Shown here: in pieces, positions 1 through 7,179 of the stretch | How positions within the stretch are numbered: the first letter of the stretch is position 1 | Layout: each line of letters opens with the position of its first letter | NCBI GenBank assembly: GCA_903820655.1 | Contig: CAIJIA010000087.1 | Coordinates: 1 to 12,257 of the forward strand | DNA from: an uncultured Chloroflexota bacterium | GTDB lineage: Bacteria; Chloroflexota; Limnocylindria; Limnocylindrales; Limnocylindraceae | DNA length: 12,257 nt | Reading direction: 5' to 3' | Made by a program: the position numbers and the translations under genes | The notes under the pieces: model-generated | Seen by the model: the letters and a program-made list of their open reading frames with translations, nothing else | The model's database searches: none | Told to the model about the DNA's origin: nothing

Positions 1-219
1 CCCGAGGCCCGCGGCGGTCACTACTGAAACGAGGAGCCCCTCCGCCTGTGCCGCCTCTGCAGAGCTGCGTGCCGTTGGCGCCGCCGATGCGGCGGGGCCC
101 TGCGGCTCAGCGGTCGGCCCGCCACCCGACAAGAAGCTAAAGATCGCCATGCCGCCAACCAACACGATCACGGTGCTGTACGGGAAACGACGCTTTGGCG
201 CGGCTGGTACCTCGCTCAT
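1..219 (-). CDS. N-terminus of an unidentified single-pass membrane-anchored protein (partial)
   Basis: An open frame of 73 codons starts at an ATG (217-219) and runs off the left edge without a stop. The start overlaps the stop of the HIT gene as ATGA, so the two are probably translationally coupled. The visible protein has a short basic cytoplasmic head (AAPKRR, residues 6-11) and one hydrophobic segment (about residues 14-31, TVIVLVGGMAIFSFL). A low-complexity Ala/Ser/Pro-rich linker follows (about residues 33-62), and then the hydrophobic start of a further region. There is no lipobox cysteine after the hydrophobic segment, so it looks like an uncleaved anchor rather than a lipoprotein signal. 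The folded domain lies outside the window, so no function can be given. It is the last visible gene of the minus-strand operon. Confidence 0.7.
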   Translation of the reverse strand, partial: MSEVPAAPKRRFPYSTVIVLVGGMAIFSFLSGGGPTAEPQGPAASAAPTARSSAEAAQAEGLLVSVVTAAGLG

Positions 220-566
220 CCCGGTGGCCACGTCAGTTGTCGCCCGGCCAGCAGGTGATAGTGCAGATGCTCGATCGCCTGGCCACCCTCATCGCCAACA
301 TTGCTCACGAGGCGCCAGCCGCGATCACCGTAGCCGGCCTCGACGGCAATCTCTTGCGCAACGTGATGCATGCGCGCGAGCAGCGCAGCGTGTGCTGGCG
401 TGTCGCGCAGATCGGCGGCCGAACCAATGTGTTCGCGCGGCACAATCAAGACATGGAGAGGCGCCTGTGGCGCAATGTCGTTGAAGGCGATAACCAGATC
501 AGAGCTGTGTCGCTGCGTGCTCGGAATCTCACCGGCGATGATCTTGCAGAAGAGGCAGTCACTCAT
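216..566 (-). CDS. HINT-type histidine triad (HIT) nucleotide-binding protein
   Basis: A 116-residue protein, the usual length of HINT proteins, which hydrolyse purine nucleoside phosphoramidates and aminoacyl-adenylates. The N-terminus carries CLFC (Cys4 and Cys7), typical of bacterial HIT proteins. The core has the family's HVLIVPREH stretch (38-46) and GGQAIEHLHYHLLAGRQ (94-110). That stretch contains the triad H100-x-H102-x-H104, where by family analogy the middle histidine is the nucleophile, and the protein ends in the HINT-like WPPG. I chose the ATG at 564-566 because it overlaps the prmA stop as ATGA and leaves the standard MSDCLFC N-terminus. A longer in-frame start at 611 would only add a basic shadow of prmA. 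It is probably co-transcribed with prmA and the downstream membrane protein. The exact substrate cannot be inferred. Confidence 0.95.
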   Translation of the reverse strand: MSDCLFCKIIAGEIPSTQRHSSDLVIAFNDIAPQAPLHVLIVPREHIGSAADLRDTPAHAALLARMHHVAQEIAVEAGYGDRGWRLVSNVGDEGGQAIEHLHYHLLAGRQLTWPPG

Positions 567-1534
567 GATGTAAGTGTAGCGCGACCGTCGCGAAACTCGG
601 CGGCGACCCACTCCCCCTCTTCCCAGCGATCGACGAGCGTTGCACCAGCCGCCTGCAGCGCCGCAATCGCCTCGTCGGCGCGCGAGATAAACATGCCACT
701 GGTAAGGAGTCGCCCACCCGGTGCCATCGCGCCAACAAGCAGCGGGGCGAGTTCGATGTGCAGTGAGGCGACAAGGTTTGCCATCACCAGTGGTGCTGGC
801 GCACTGATCGGGAGTGAACCCGCCTGAATGGTGACGCGCTCGGCGACACCGTTCCGTGCCGCATTCTCGGTGGCGGCGGCAACAGAGAGCGGATCAATGT
901 CGACGCCCGTGCCGTGCGATGCACCAAGGGCGATCGCTGCCAGCAGAAGAATGCCGCTCCCGGTTCCAACATCGAGGACGCCTGGGCCGCTTCGCGGGAG
1001 CTCGCCGAGTCGACCATCAGCACTCCATTTCTCTAGGCCAATGAGCGCGAGGCGAGTGGTTGGATGCAAGCCCGTGCCGAACGCCTGGCCCGGATCAATC
1101 GTGACAACGGCGTCGCCAGGGGCGGCGGTGTGTTCGCGCCACGGAGGGCGAACAAGGATGCGGCCCACGCGCAGGATGGGGAACTCGGCGCGCCAGCTGG
1201 TTGCCCACTCTTCGGCGGGGATCGGTCGAACGAGCAGTGGTCCGATACCGCGCAGGCCAACGCCACCACTGGAGAACGCCGCGAAGCGCTCTAGTTCGGT
1301 GGCGAGACCGTCAGCGGCGGCGCGGTTGTCGGCCGAATCGGGGAGCCAGGCGCGAATGCGCACCGGTGCGGTCGGATCGTAGACAGGGCCGAGTGCGTCG
1401 CCATCAATGGGTGGTGGCGTGGCGGGCTCGGCGCTGGTGCCCGACGGGGCGAGGCGCCCGAGTCGTTCGCTGATCGCTTCGGCCGCTTCTGGGTCGCACT
1501 CAATACTGAGTTCGAGCCAGCCGTCGGTGCTCAG
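563..1534 (-). CDS. prmA: Ribosomal protein L11 methyltransferase PrmA (probable CTG start)
   Basis: A SAM-dependent methyltransferase that trimethylates ribosomal protein L11. Numbering from the proposed start, the PrmA signature FGTGLHPTTR lies at 152-161. The SAM-binding motif I LDVGTGSG is at 187-194, the motif II acidic region GVDIDP at 210-215, and the substrate-loop-like ANL at 252-254. The first ATG/GTG/TTG in frame is a GTG at 1363, but that would remove the N-terminal L11-recognition region. The frame upstream reads GWLELSIECDPEAAEAISERL, which is PrmA-like. The only plausible initiator there is CTG at 1532-1534, overlapping the dnaJ stop as CTGA. It is preceded by a strong Shine-Dalgarno sequence GAGGAG (1540-1545) at 5 nt. 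That gives 323 residues, slightly longer than the usual roughly 290-315. The identity is certain; the start codon is an inference. Confidence 0.93.
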   Translation of the reverse strand: MSTDGWLELSIECDPEAAEAISERLGRLAPSGTSAEPATPPPIDGDALGPVYDPTAPVRIRAWLPDSADNRAAADGLATELERFAAFSSGGVGLRGIGPLLVRPIPAEEWATSWRAEFPILRVGRILVRPPWREHTAAPGDAVVTIDPGQAFGTGLHPTTRLALIGLEKWSADGRLGELPRSGPGVLDVGTGSGILLLAAIALGASHGTGVDIDPLSVAAATENAARNGVAERVTIQAGSLPISAPAPLVMANLVASLHIELAPLLVGAMAPGGRLLTSGMFISRADEAIAALQAAGATLVDRWEEGEWVAAEFRDGRATLTS

Positions 1535-2646
1535 TGGTTCTCCTCGCCGCTCGCTTTGGCAAATGCCTCAAGCGCCTTGCGCTGGTCACCGCTCAACTTC
1601 TTCGGTACCTCGATCGCAATGTGAATCAGCAGATCGCCGCGCTGACTTGGTCGGCGGACGTTCGGTGCCCCGCGACCCTTCAGGCGCAGCACGTCGTTCG
1701 GCTGCGTCCCCGCCTTGATCTCGATCTCCTCTTCCCCTTCGGCGGTCGGCACCACCACGCGCGCACCGAGTGCCGCCTGAGAGATGGAGAGTGGAATCTC
1801 GGTGGTGAGGTTGATGCCGTCGCGCACGAGCTGCGGATGCTCCTTCACCTCAATGACGACGTAGAGATTTCCGGCAGGGCCACCACGGCGGCCGGGCTCA
1901 CCCTGACCGCTCAGTCGAATCTGTGTGCCGTCATCAACGCCGGGTGGAATCTCGACATGGAGCCGCTTGGAGCCGTTGAGCCGCCCCTCGCCGCGACAGG
2001 TTGGGCACTGCTTCTCGATGATGCGCCCCTCGCCGCCGCACTTGGCGCACGGCGCCTCGACCGCCATCTGGCCGAGCATCGTTTGGCGCACGGTGCGCAC
2101 CGAGCCGCGTCCACCGCAGCCGTCGCACTCCTTGGTGCCAGAACCCTTGGCGGCGCCGCTCCCCGAGCAGCCATCGCAGGCGACCTTCATCTTCAGATCA
2201 AGGTCGCGCGTGCCGCCACGAATCGATTCGCTGAACTCCACGCGCAGGTCGTAGCGCAGGTCATCACCCGGGGGCGGACCACTGCGTCGCGCACCACGAC
2301 CGCCACCACCGAAGAAGCCTTCGAACAGGTCTTCGATGCCGCCGCCGCCGAAGCCGCCCTGGAAGCCGCCGGGGAATCCACCAGGGAATCCGCCCGCGCC
2401 GCCGCCGCTTGGGCCACCCGCTCCACCGCCAACGCCTGCCTCACCGAACTGGTCGTATCGGGCGCGCTGCCCTGCATCGGAGAGCACCTGATAGGCGTCG
2501 TTGATCTCCTTGAATTTGGCCGCAGCGTCGGGTGCCTTCGACACATCGGGGTGATGCTTCTGGGCCGCCTTGCGGAATGCCTTCTTGATGTCGTCGGCAC
2601 TCGCGCTCTTTGGAACGCCGAGGATCGCGTAGAAGTCACGTGCCAT
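1531..2646 (-). CDS. dnaJ: Chaperone protein DnaJ (type I Hsp40)
   Basis: Co-chaperone that binds unfolded proteins and stimulates DnaK ATPase. At 371 residues it is full length. It has the J domain (about 1-68) with the catalytic HPD at 32-34, then a Gly/Phe-rich linker (about 69-120, with FPGGFPGGFQGGFGGGG). Four complete zinc-finger repeats of the CxxCxGxG type follow: CDGCSGSG (157-164), CDGCGGRG (174-181), CAKCGGEG (200-207) and CPTCRGEG (214-221). The two C-terminal substrate-binding domains come after these. The ATG at 2644-2646 gives the canonical MARDFYAILGV start. It lies only 7 nt after the stop of the preceding ABC permease, with just a weak AGTAGG-like ribosome-binding site, so translation is probably coupled to the permease. 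In most relatives it directly follows dnaK; here three transporter genes intervene. Confidence 0.98.
   Translation of the reverse strand: MARDFYAILGVPKSASADDIKKAFRKAAQKHHPDVSKAPDAAAKFKEINDAYQVLSDAGQRARYDQFGEAGVGGGAGGPSGGGAGGFPGGFPGGFQGGFGGGGIEDLFEGFFGGGGRGARRSGPPPGDDLRYDLRVEFSESIRGGTRDLDLKMKVACDGCSGSGAAKGSGTKECDGCGGRGSVRTVRQTMLGQMAVEAPCAKCGGEGRIIEKQCPTCRGEGRLNGSKRLHVEIPPGVDDGTQIRLSGQGEPGRRGGPAGNLYVVIEVKEHPQLVRDGINLTTEIPLSISQAALGARVVVPTAEGEEEIEIKAGTQPNDVLRLKGRGAPNVRRPSQRGDLLIHIAIEVPKKLSGDQRKALEAFAKASGEENH
1540..1545 (-). promoter_or_regulatory. Shine-Dalgarno supporting the CTG start of prmA
   Basis: On the minus strand this reads GAGGAG, 5 nt before the CTG at 1532-1534 and inside the last codons of dnaJ. 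It is the only strong ribosome-binding site in this area and decides the prmA start, since no ATG, GTG or TTG lies in frame between here and 1363. Confidence 0.7.
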
Positions 2647-2653
2647 CGCGCGC

Positions 2654-3427
2654 CTACTTCAGCAGGAGCACGCCGAGTCGGCGTACGGCATGGCGATAGC
2701 CGATGAAGCTAATCGCGGAGAGGTAGGCGATGTCGACGAGCATGAACAGGTTGAGATCTCCGAAACAGAGCGAACGCACCAGATGCGTGCCGCGCGTGAG
2801 TGGCGAGAGCTCCACGATCCAGCGCAGGGCTCCTGGGTAGATCTCGACCGGGTAGAAGGTCGCCGAGAAGAGGAAGAGCGGCGTTAGCACGATGAAGAGG
2901 AAGTCGAAGTCTTTCCAGCTGCGCATGTGCGTGGTGATGGCGAAGCCGGCGGCGCCGAAGGAGAAGCCGATGAAGACCACAGCGACCGGTGCGAGCAGCG
3001 CCAGTGGCGAGTGCACGAGCCCAAAGGCGAGCATCACCACCAGGAAGGCGGTGGCGTAGATCACACCGCGCAGGTTCGACCAGAGCAGCTCACCCACCGC
3101 GAGATCGCCCACGCCAACCGGGGTGGAGAGAATTGCGTCATAAACCTTGCCGTACTTCAACTTGTAGAAGATGTTGAAGGTGGAATCGAAGATCGCACCG
3201 TTCATGGCGGCACTCGCAAGGAGTGCTGGGGCAACAAACGCGGCGTACGGAACGTCGACGCCCGCGTACGGGATGGTCCCGATCACACCGCCCACGCCGT
3301 AGCCGATGCCGAGCAAGAAGAAGAGCGGTTCAAAGAAGCCAGTCACGATCATCAGCCACTGACGTCGATAGACGAAGACGTTGCGCTCGAAGACGCTAAA
3401 GGCGCGCGGTGCGAGGCTCGCGATCAC
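2654..3427 (-). CDS. ABC-2 type (NodJ-like) permease, second of tandem pair
   Basis: A 257-residue integral membrane subunit of an ABC exporter, with about six hydrophobic segments (roughly 25-48, 60-80, 108-137, 140-165, 176-192 and 228-247). Family hallmarks visible are the N-terminal amphipathic stretch FVYRRQW, the conserved FFEPLFFLLGIGYGVG (31-46), and FLFSATFYPVEIYPGALRWI (about 185-204), which matches the FLSG..FP.. motif of NodJ/DrrB permeases. The start is a GTG at 3425-3427 that overlaps the stop of the preceding permease as GTGA, with GAGG-like Shine-Dalgarno sequence about 8 nt upstream. It is related to, but clearly diverged from, its neighbour, so the two probably form a heterodimeric pore for the NodI-like ATPase. 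The substrate is unknown; family members move drugs, lipids or glycans. Confidence 0.93.
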   Translation of the reverse strand: MIASLAPRAFSVFERNVFVYRRQWLMIVTGFFEPLFFLLGIGYGVGGVIGTIPYAGVDVPYAAFVAPALLASAAMNGAIFDSTFNIFYKLKYGKVYDAILSTPVGVGDLAVGELLWSNLRGVIYATAFLVVMLAFGLVHSPLALLAPVAVVFIGFSFGAAGFAITTHMRSWKDFDFLFIVLTPLFLFSATFYPVEIYPGALRWIVELSPLTRGTHLVRSLCFGDLNLFMLVDIAYLSAISFIGYRHAVRRLGVLLLK

Positions 3428-4269
3428 TTCAGCATCCTCTTACGGAAGAGGTAGATCGCCGCGATTGTGCCGCCAACTCCCCAGAGGAGCAGGGCGCCAA
3501 GGTGAAACCACGCGTACGTGAGTGGCGTGCCCAGGGCGAAGGAGCGACTCAGCGTGACCGCGTGGGCGAGCGGTGTGCACCAGGAGATGAGCTGTGCCGC
3601 GAACGGCAGGTTCTCGATCGGGAAGTAGGTACCCGAGAAGAAGGCGAGCGGGGTGATGATCAGGCGGAAGATGAAGGCGAAGCCCTGGTCAGATTTCTGG
3701 GTCACCGAGAAGGCCACGATCGGTGCGGCGAAGGCAAAGGCGGTGAGAATCGAGACGCCGATCATGCCGAGCGCGCCGGTTGGGCTGGTCGCGATGCCCG
3801 TGATCAGCAGGACCGCCGCGAAGAAGGTGGCGGCGAAGGCGACCTTCCCCACGATGAAGGCGATCGCGCCAACCATGACGTCGGCCGCATTGAGTGGCGT
3901 CGCGATGATCGCGTGGTAGATGCGCACCCAGGCAACGCGCGCCAGGATTGGCCAGGCGGCTTCACCTGCACCAAGGTTCATCGCCGAACTCGCCATGAGG
4001 GCTGGCGCAATGTAGGCGACGTAGCTGACTCCACCCGTGATGGCGGCGGCCTTGTCGCCAACCAGAACACCGAGGCCGATGCCAAGGCCCGCCAACACCA
4101 CGAGCGGTTCAATGAAGGCGCTGAAAACTGACCCGTGCCACTCCCGTCGATAGACGGCGAGCATGTAGCTGACGATGTGCCGCCAACGCGTCGGGTGTGG
4201 TGCCGCTTCGCGAATCGCAGCGAGACGGCTGCGTGAACGCAGCGGCGTTGCGCTCTGTGCGGCGCTCAC
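3424..4269 (-). CDS. ABC-2 type (NodJ-like) permease, first of tandem pair
   Basis: A 281-residue membrane subunit with about six hydrophobic segments (roughly 50-70, 82-98, 131-158, 161-190, 200-222 and 252-275). It shares the plan of the next gene: AVYRREW before the first segment, FIEPLVVLAGLGIGLG (52-67), and ITPLAFFSGTYFPIENLPF (205-223), the typical NodJ/DrrB motif. I chose the GTG at 4267-4269 because it overlaps the ATPase stop as GTGA. An upstream ATG at 4335 would lie deep in the ATPase gene, and an internal ATG at 4164 would remove the basic N-terminal region (about 35 residues, rich in Arg) but is possible. This extra N-terminal extension is not present in the partner permease. 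It forms an operon with the ATPase and second permease; the exported substrate cannot be told. Confidence 0.92.
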   Translation of the reverse strand: MSAAQSATPLRSRSRLAAIREAAPHPTRWRHIVSYMLAVYRREWHGSVFSAFIEPLVVLAGLGIGLGVLVGDKAAAITGGVSYVAYIAPALMASSAMNLGAGEAAWPILARVAWVRIYHAIIATPLNAADVMVGAIAFIVGKVAFAATFFAAVLLITGIATSPTGALGMIGVSILTAFAFAAPIVAFSVTQKSDQGFAFIFRLIITPLAFFSGTYFPIENLPFAAQLISWCTPLAHAVTLSRSFALGTPLTYAWFHLGALLLWGVGGTIAAIYLFRKRMLK

Positions 4270-5216
4270 TCGTCGAGTGTCCGGCCAGTAAGCCGAAGGA
4301 AGACATCCTCCAAGCTTGAACGTCGTACGAGCCAACTCTCAGGATCCAAACCGTGCTCCAACGCACGGGCGTGTGCCGCTTCGCCGTTCTCGCAGCCAAC
4401 GATCACCCGTTCAGCGAGGCGCTCATATCGATCGCCAATCCCTTCCAGCACCTTCACGTCGATAGATTCCGTGCCGTTCGGGAAGCGCAACTCGAGCACT
4501 TCGCGCGACGCATGTTCCACGATGAGCTGTCGTGGCGAGCCCTCGGCGACGATCTTTGCCTGGTCCATCACCACGAGTCGATCACAGAGCTGCTCGGCCT
4601 CATCCATGTAATGCGTGGTCAGCACAATGGTGGTGCCACCGCGCTTGAGTCGCTGCAACGCATCCCAGAGGAGGTGACGCGCCTGTGGGTCGAGACCAGT
4701 GGTCGGCTCGTCGAGCATCAGAATGCGCGGACTGGCAATGAGTGATCGCGCAATAGAGAGTCGGCGCTTCATGCCGCCAGAGAGCGGTTCCACCTGATCC
4801 TTCGCGCGGTCGCTGAGCTGGAAGAGTTCGAGGAGTTCATCGGCCCGGGTCGCGATGCTGGCGCGATCCATGCCAAAGAAGCGACCGAAGACGAGCAGGT
4901 TCTCACGCACGCTCAGCTCCATGTCGAGGGTCTCTTGCTGGTGCACGACGCCGATCTGGCCGCGAATCTCGGAGCCATGGAGATCTGGGTCCTTCCCAAA
5001 GATCTCGAGTGTTCCCGAGGTGCGTGGCGAGACGCCCGCGATCATGCGCATGGTCGTCGTCTTCCCTGCGCCGTTTGGCCCGAGGAAGCCGAAGAACTCG
5101 CCGTCGCGAACGTCGAAGTCGATGCCGGCCACGGCTGACCGCGCCCCGAAGACCTTTGTCAGGCCTCGGGCGCGGATCAGCGCAGTAGGTTCAGCTGCGG
5201 AGTTGGTCATACCCAT
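4266..5216 (-). CDS. NodI/DrrA-like ABC exporter ATP-binding protein
   Basis: A 316-residue nucleotide-binding subunit that would power the two following permeases. All catalytic motifs are present: Walker A GPNGAGKTT (46-54), Q-loop VVHQQ (90-94), the run ELSVRENLLVFGRFFGM (100-116) characteristic of the NodI branch, signature LSGGM (145-149), Walker B ILMLDE (165-170), D-loop GLDP (174-177) and H-loop His202 in LTTHYMDEAEQLCDR. The C-terminal third ends in LVRRSSLEDVFLRLTGRTLDE, the usual regulatory end of this subfamily. The ATG at 5214-5216 is chosen because a near-perfect ribosome-binding site AAGGAGGT (5224-5231) lies 7 nt upstream; the ATG two codons later is too far from it. It begins only 3 nt after the dnaK stop, so it is almost certainly in the heat-shock transcript. 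Confidence 0.96.
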   Translation of the reverse strand: MGMTNSAAEPTALIRARGLTKVFGARSAVAGIDFDVRDGEFFGFLGPNGAGKTTTMRMIAGVSPRTSGTLEIFGKDPDLHGSEIRGQIGVVHQQETLDMELSVRENLLVFGRFFGMDRASIATRADELLELFQLSDRAKDQVEPLSGGMKRRLSIARSLIASPRILMLDEPTTGLDPQARHLLWDALQRLKRGGTTIVLTTHYMDEAEQLCDRLVVMDQAKIVAEGSPRQLIVEHASREVLELRFPNGTESIDVKVLEGIGDRYERLAERVIVGCENGEAAHARALEHGLDPESWLVRRSSLEDVFLRLTGRTLDE

Positions 5217-5219
5217 AGG

Positions 5220-7115
5220 TTAGACCTCCTTCGCTTCGCCTTCGATTGTCTCCTCGCTGGCTGGGGTCGGCTCGCCACTCTCGGCGCCGTTTGCACCTTC
5301 GGCCTGACCCTGCTGATAGGCGGCGGTGCCGATCTCCGTCATGAGTCGCGCGAGTGCCTCGCCCTTCTCCTTCAGAAGCGCCTGGTCTTCACCCTTGAGG
5401 GCCTCGCGGACCTCGCCGATGAGCCCTTCGGCCTCGGACTTCTTCGCCGCATCAACCTTGTCGCCAAGATCGGTGAGCGTCTTCTCCGCCTGGAAGGCGA
5501 GGGCTTCGGTCTGATTGCGGAAGTCGACCGCCTCGCGGCGCGCCTTGTCTTCTGCCTCATGATCCTTCGCCTCTCGCACCATGCGATCAACATCATCCTT
5601 GCCGAGCATTGAGCTGCCGGTGATGCGCACCTGCTGCTCCTTGCCCGTCGCGCGATCCTTCGCCTTCACGTCGAGGATGCCGTTCGCGTCGATGTCGAAC
5701 GTCACCTCAACCTGTGGCACGCCGCGCGGAGCGGCGGGGATCCCAGAGAGGATGAACTTGCCGAGCGTCTTGTTGTCGGCGGCAAACTCGCGCTCACCCT
5801 GCAGCACGTGGATCTCCACCTGCGGCTGGTTGTCGGAGGCCGTCGAGAACGTCTGGCTCTTTGAGGTTGGGATCGTCGTATTGCGCTCGATGAGCTTCGT
5901 CATCACGCCACCCAACGTCTCAATGCCGAGCGAGAGCGGCGTTACGTCGAGCAGCAGCACATCCTTAACGTCGCCCGCGAGGACGCCGCCCTGGATTGCG
6001 GCGCCGATCGCCACCACTTCGTCAGGGTTCACACCCTTTGATGGCTCCTTGCCACCGAAGAGCGCCTTGACCGCTTCGACAACGGCGGGCATGCGCGTCA
6101 TGCCGCCGACGAGAACGACCTCATCGATTTCGGAAGGCTTCAGTCCCGCATCCTTGAGGGCGGCGAGCACCGGGGCCTTCGTCTTCTCGATCAGATCGGC
6201 AACCAGGGCCTCGAGCTTCGCTCGGGTCAGGGTCACCACCACGTGCTTTGGACCGGTCGCATCCGCCGTGATGTACGGCAGGTTGATCTCGGTCTGGCCT
6301 GTGCCGGAGAGCTCGATCTTGGCCTTCTCCGCCGCCTCCTTGAGGCGCTGGAGAGCCTGCTGATCCTTCGAGAGGTCAATCCCCTGGTCCTTCTTGAACT
6401 CAGCCAAGAGCCAGTCAATGATGCGCTGGTCGAAGTCGTCGCCGCCAAGGTGCGTGTCGCCGTTCGACGACTTCACCTCAAAGACGCCATCGCCAAGCTC
6501 CAGGATCGAGATGTCGAACGTGCCGCCACCAAGGTCGTACACGGCGATCTTCTCTTCCTTCTTCTTGTCGAGACCGTAGGCGAGCGCCGCTGCGGTTGGC
6601 TCATTGATGATGCGCTTCACATCGAGACCCGCAATGCGGCCGGCATCCTTTGTTGCCTGTCGCTGCGTGTCGTCGAAGTAGGCCGGAACCGTAATGACGG
6701 CCTCGGTGATCTTCTCGCCGAGGAACGCCTCGGCATCGGCCTTGAGCTTCTGCAGAATCATTGCGGACACTTCTTGCGGCGAATAGGATCCGCCATCGAC
6801 CTTGACCTTGACGCCGTCGCTGCCGGCATCCTTCTCAACAACGTACGGAACGAGGCCCTTCGTCTTCAACGACTCGGCGTCGTCAAAGCGTCGACCCATG
6901 AAGCGCTTGATGCTAAAGACAGTGTTCGTTGGATTCGTCACCGCCTGGCGCTTTGCCAGCTGGCCTACGAGTCGCTCGCCGCCCTTACCGAACCCAACAA
7001 CCGAAGGAACGGTTCGTCCGCCCTCGGCTGAGCTAATCACCGTTGGCTCACCGCCGACCATGGCGGCAACTACGCTGTTCGTGGTTCCAAGATCGATCCC
7101 GATAATCTTTCCCAT
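5220..7115 (-). CDS. dnaK: Molecular chaperone DnaK (Hsp70)
   Basis: ATP-driven chaperone acting with DnaJ and GrpE, both present in this window. At 631 residues it is full length. The nucleotide-binding domain shows the phosphate-1 motif IGIDLGTTNS (about 5-14), NEPTAAALAYGLDKK, phosphate-2 YDLGGGTFDISIL, and the adenosine motif LVGGMTRMPAV. The interdomain linker and start of the substrate domain are VLLLDVTPLSLGIET, followed by the beta-sandwich and a helical lid. The tail is acidic (Glu/Ala-rich) but ends EAKEV rather than in a classical EEVD-like motif, which is normal variation among bacteria. The ATG at 7113-7115 has an AAGGAG ribosome-binding site (7122-7127) 6 nt upstream. A 64-bp gap separates it from grpE, with no clear promoter or terminator. 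Transcription probably comes from the CIRCE promoter ahead of grpE. Confidence 0.99.
   Translation of the reverse strand: MGKIIGIDLGTTNSVVAAMVGGEPTVISSAEGGRTVPSVVGFGKGGERLVGQLAKRQAVTNPTNTVFSIKRFMGRRFDDAESLKTKGLVPYVVEKDAGSDGVKVKVDGGSYSPQEVSAMILQKLKADAEAFLGEKITEAVITVPAYFDDTQRQATKDAGRIAGLDVKRIINEPTAAALAYGLDKKKEEKIAVYDLGGGTFDISILELGDGVFEVKSSNGDTHLGGDDFDQRIIDWLLAEFKKDQGIDLSKDQQALQRLKEAAEKAKIELSGTGQTEINLPYITADATGPKHVVVTLTRAKLEALVADLIEKTKAPVLAALKDAGLKPSEIDEVVLVGGMTRMPAVVEAVKALFGGKEPSKGVNPDEVVAIGAAIQGGVLAGDVKDVLLLDVTPLSLGIETLGGVMTKLIERNTTIPTSKSQTFSTASDNQPQVEIHVLQGEREFAADNKTLGKFILSGIPAAPRGVPQVEVTFDIDANGILDVKAKDRATGKEQQVRITGSSMLGKDDVDRMVREAKDHEAEDKARREAVDFRNQTEALAFQAEKTLTDLGDKVDAAKKSEAEGLIGEVREALKGEDQALLKEKGEALARLMTEIGTAAYQQGQAEGANGAESGEPTPASEETIEGEAKEV
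5224..5231 (-). promoter_or_regulatory. Near-perfect Shine-Dalgarno of the NodI-like ATPase, within the dnaK 3' end
   Basis: The minus strand reads AAGGAGGT, coding the end of dnaK (Lys-Glu-Val) while placed 7 nt before the ATPase ATG. It is among the strongest ribosome-binding sites in the window, implying efficient translation of the exporter ATPase directly after dnaK. Confidence 0.85.
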
Positions 7116-7179
7116 TTGGTTCTCCTTTTTCTAACTACACTTCCTAAAAATTTCCACGTTGTTTGGAGCGGTCGCCCCT

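Noticed and set aside
1534..2706. 390-codon plus-strand open frame opposite dnaJ
   Set aside because: It mirrors the GC-rich codon pattern of dnaJ, has no recognisable domain, and dnaJ with all motifs occupies the other strand.
3409..4131. 240-codon plus-strand frame opposite the first permease
   Set aside because: Low-complexity Glu/Gly/Arg/Asp composition typical of the antisense of a membrane protein gene.
4270..4335. Longer first permease from the ATG at 4335
   Set aside because: It would overlap the ATPase by 70 nt and add a Cys/Pro-rich stretch unlike a permease; the GTG overlapping the ATPase stop as GTGA is far more economical.
5581..7031. Two long plus-strand open frames opposite dnaK (260 and 262 codons)
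   Set aside because: Antisense shadows of a highly conserved, full-length dnaK, with no domain signature or ribosome-binding site.
7116..7179. Separate dnaK promoter in the 64-bp grpE-dnaK gap
   Set aside because: No plausible -35/-10 pair was found on the minus strand; only an AAGGAG ribosome-binding site is clear.
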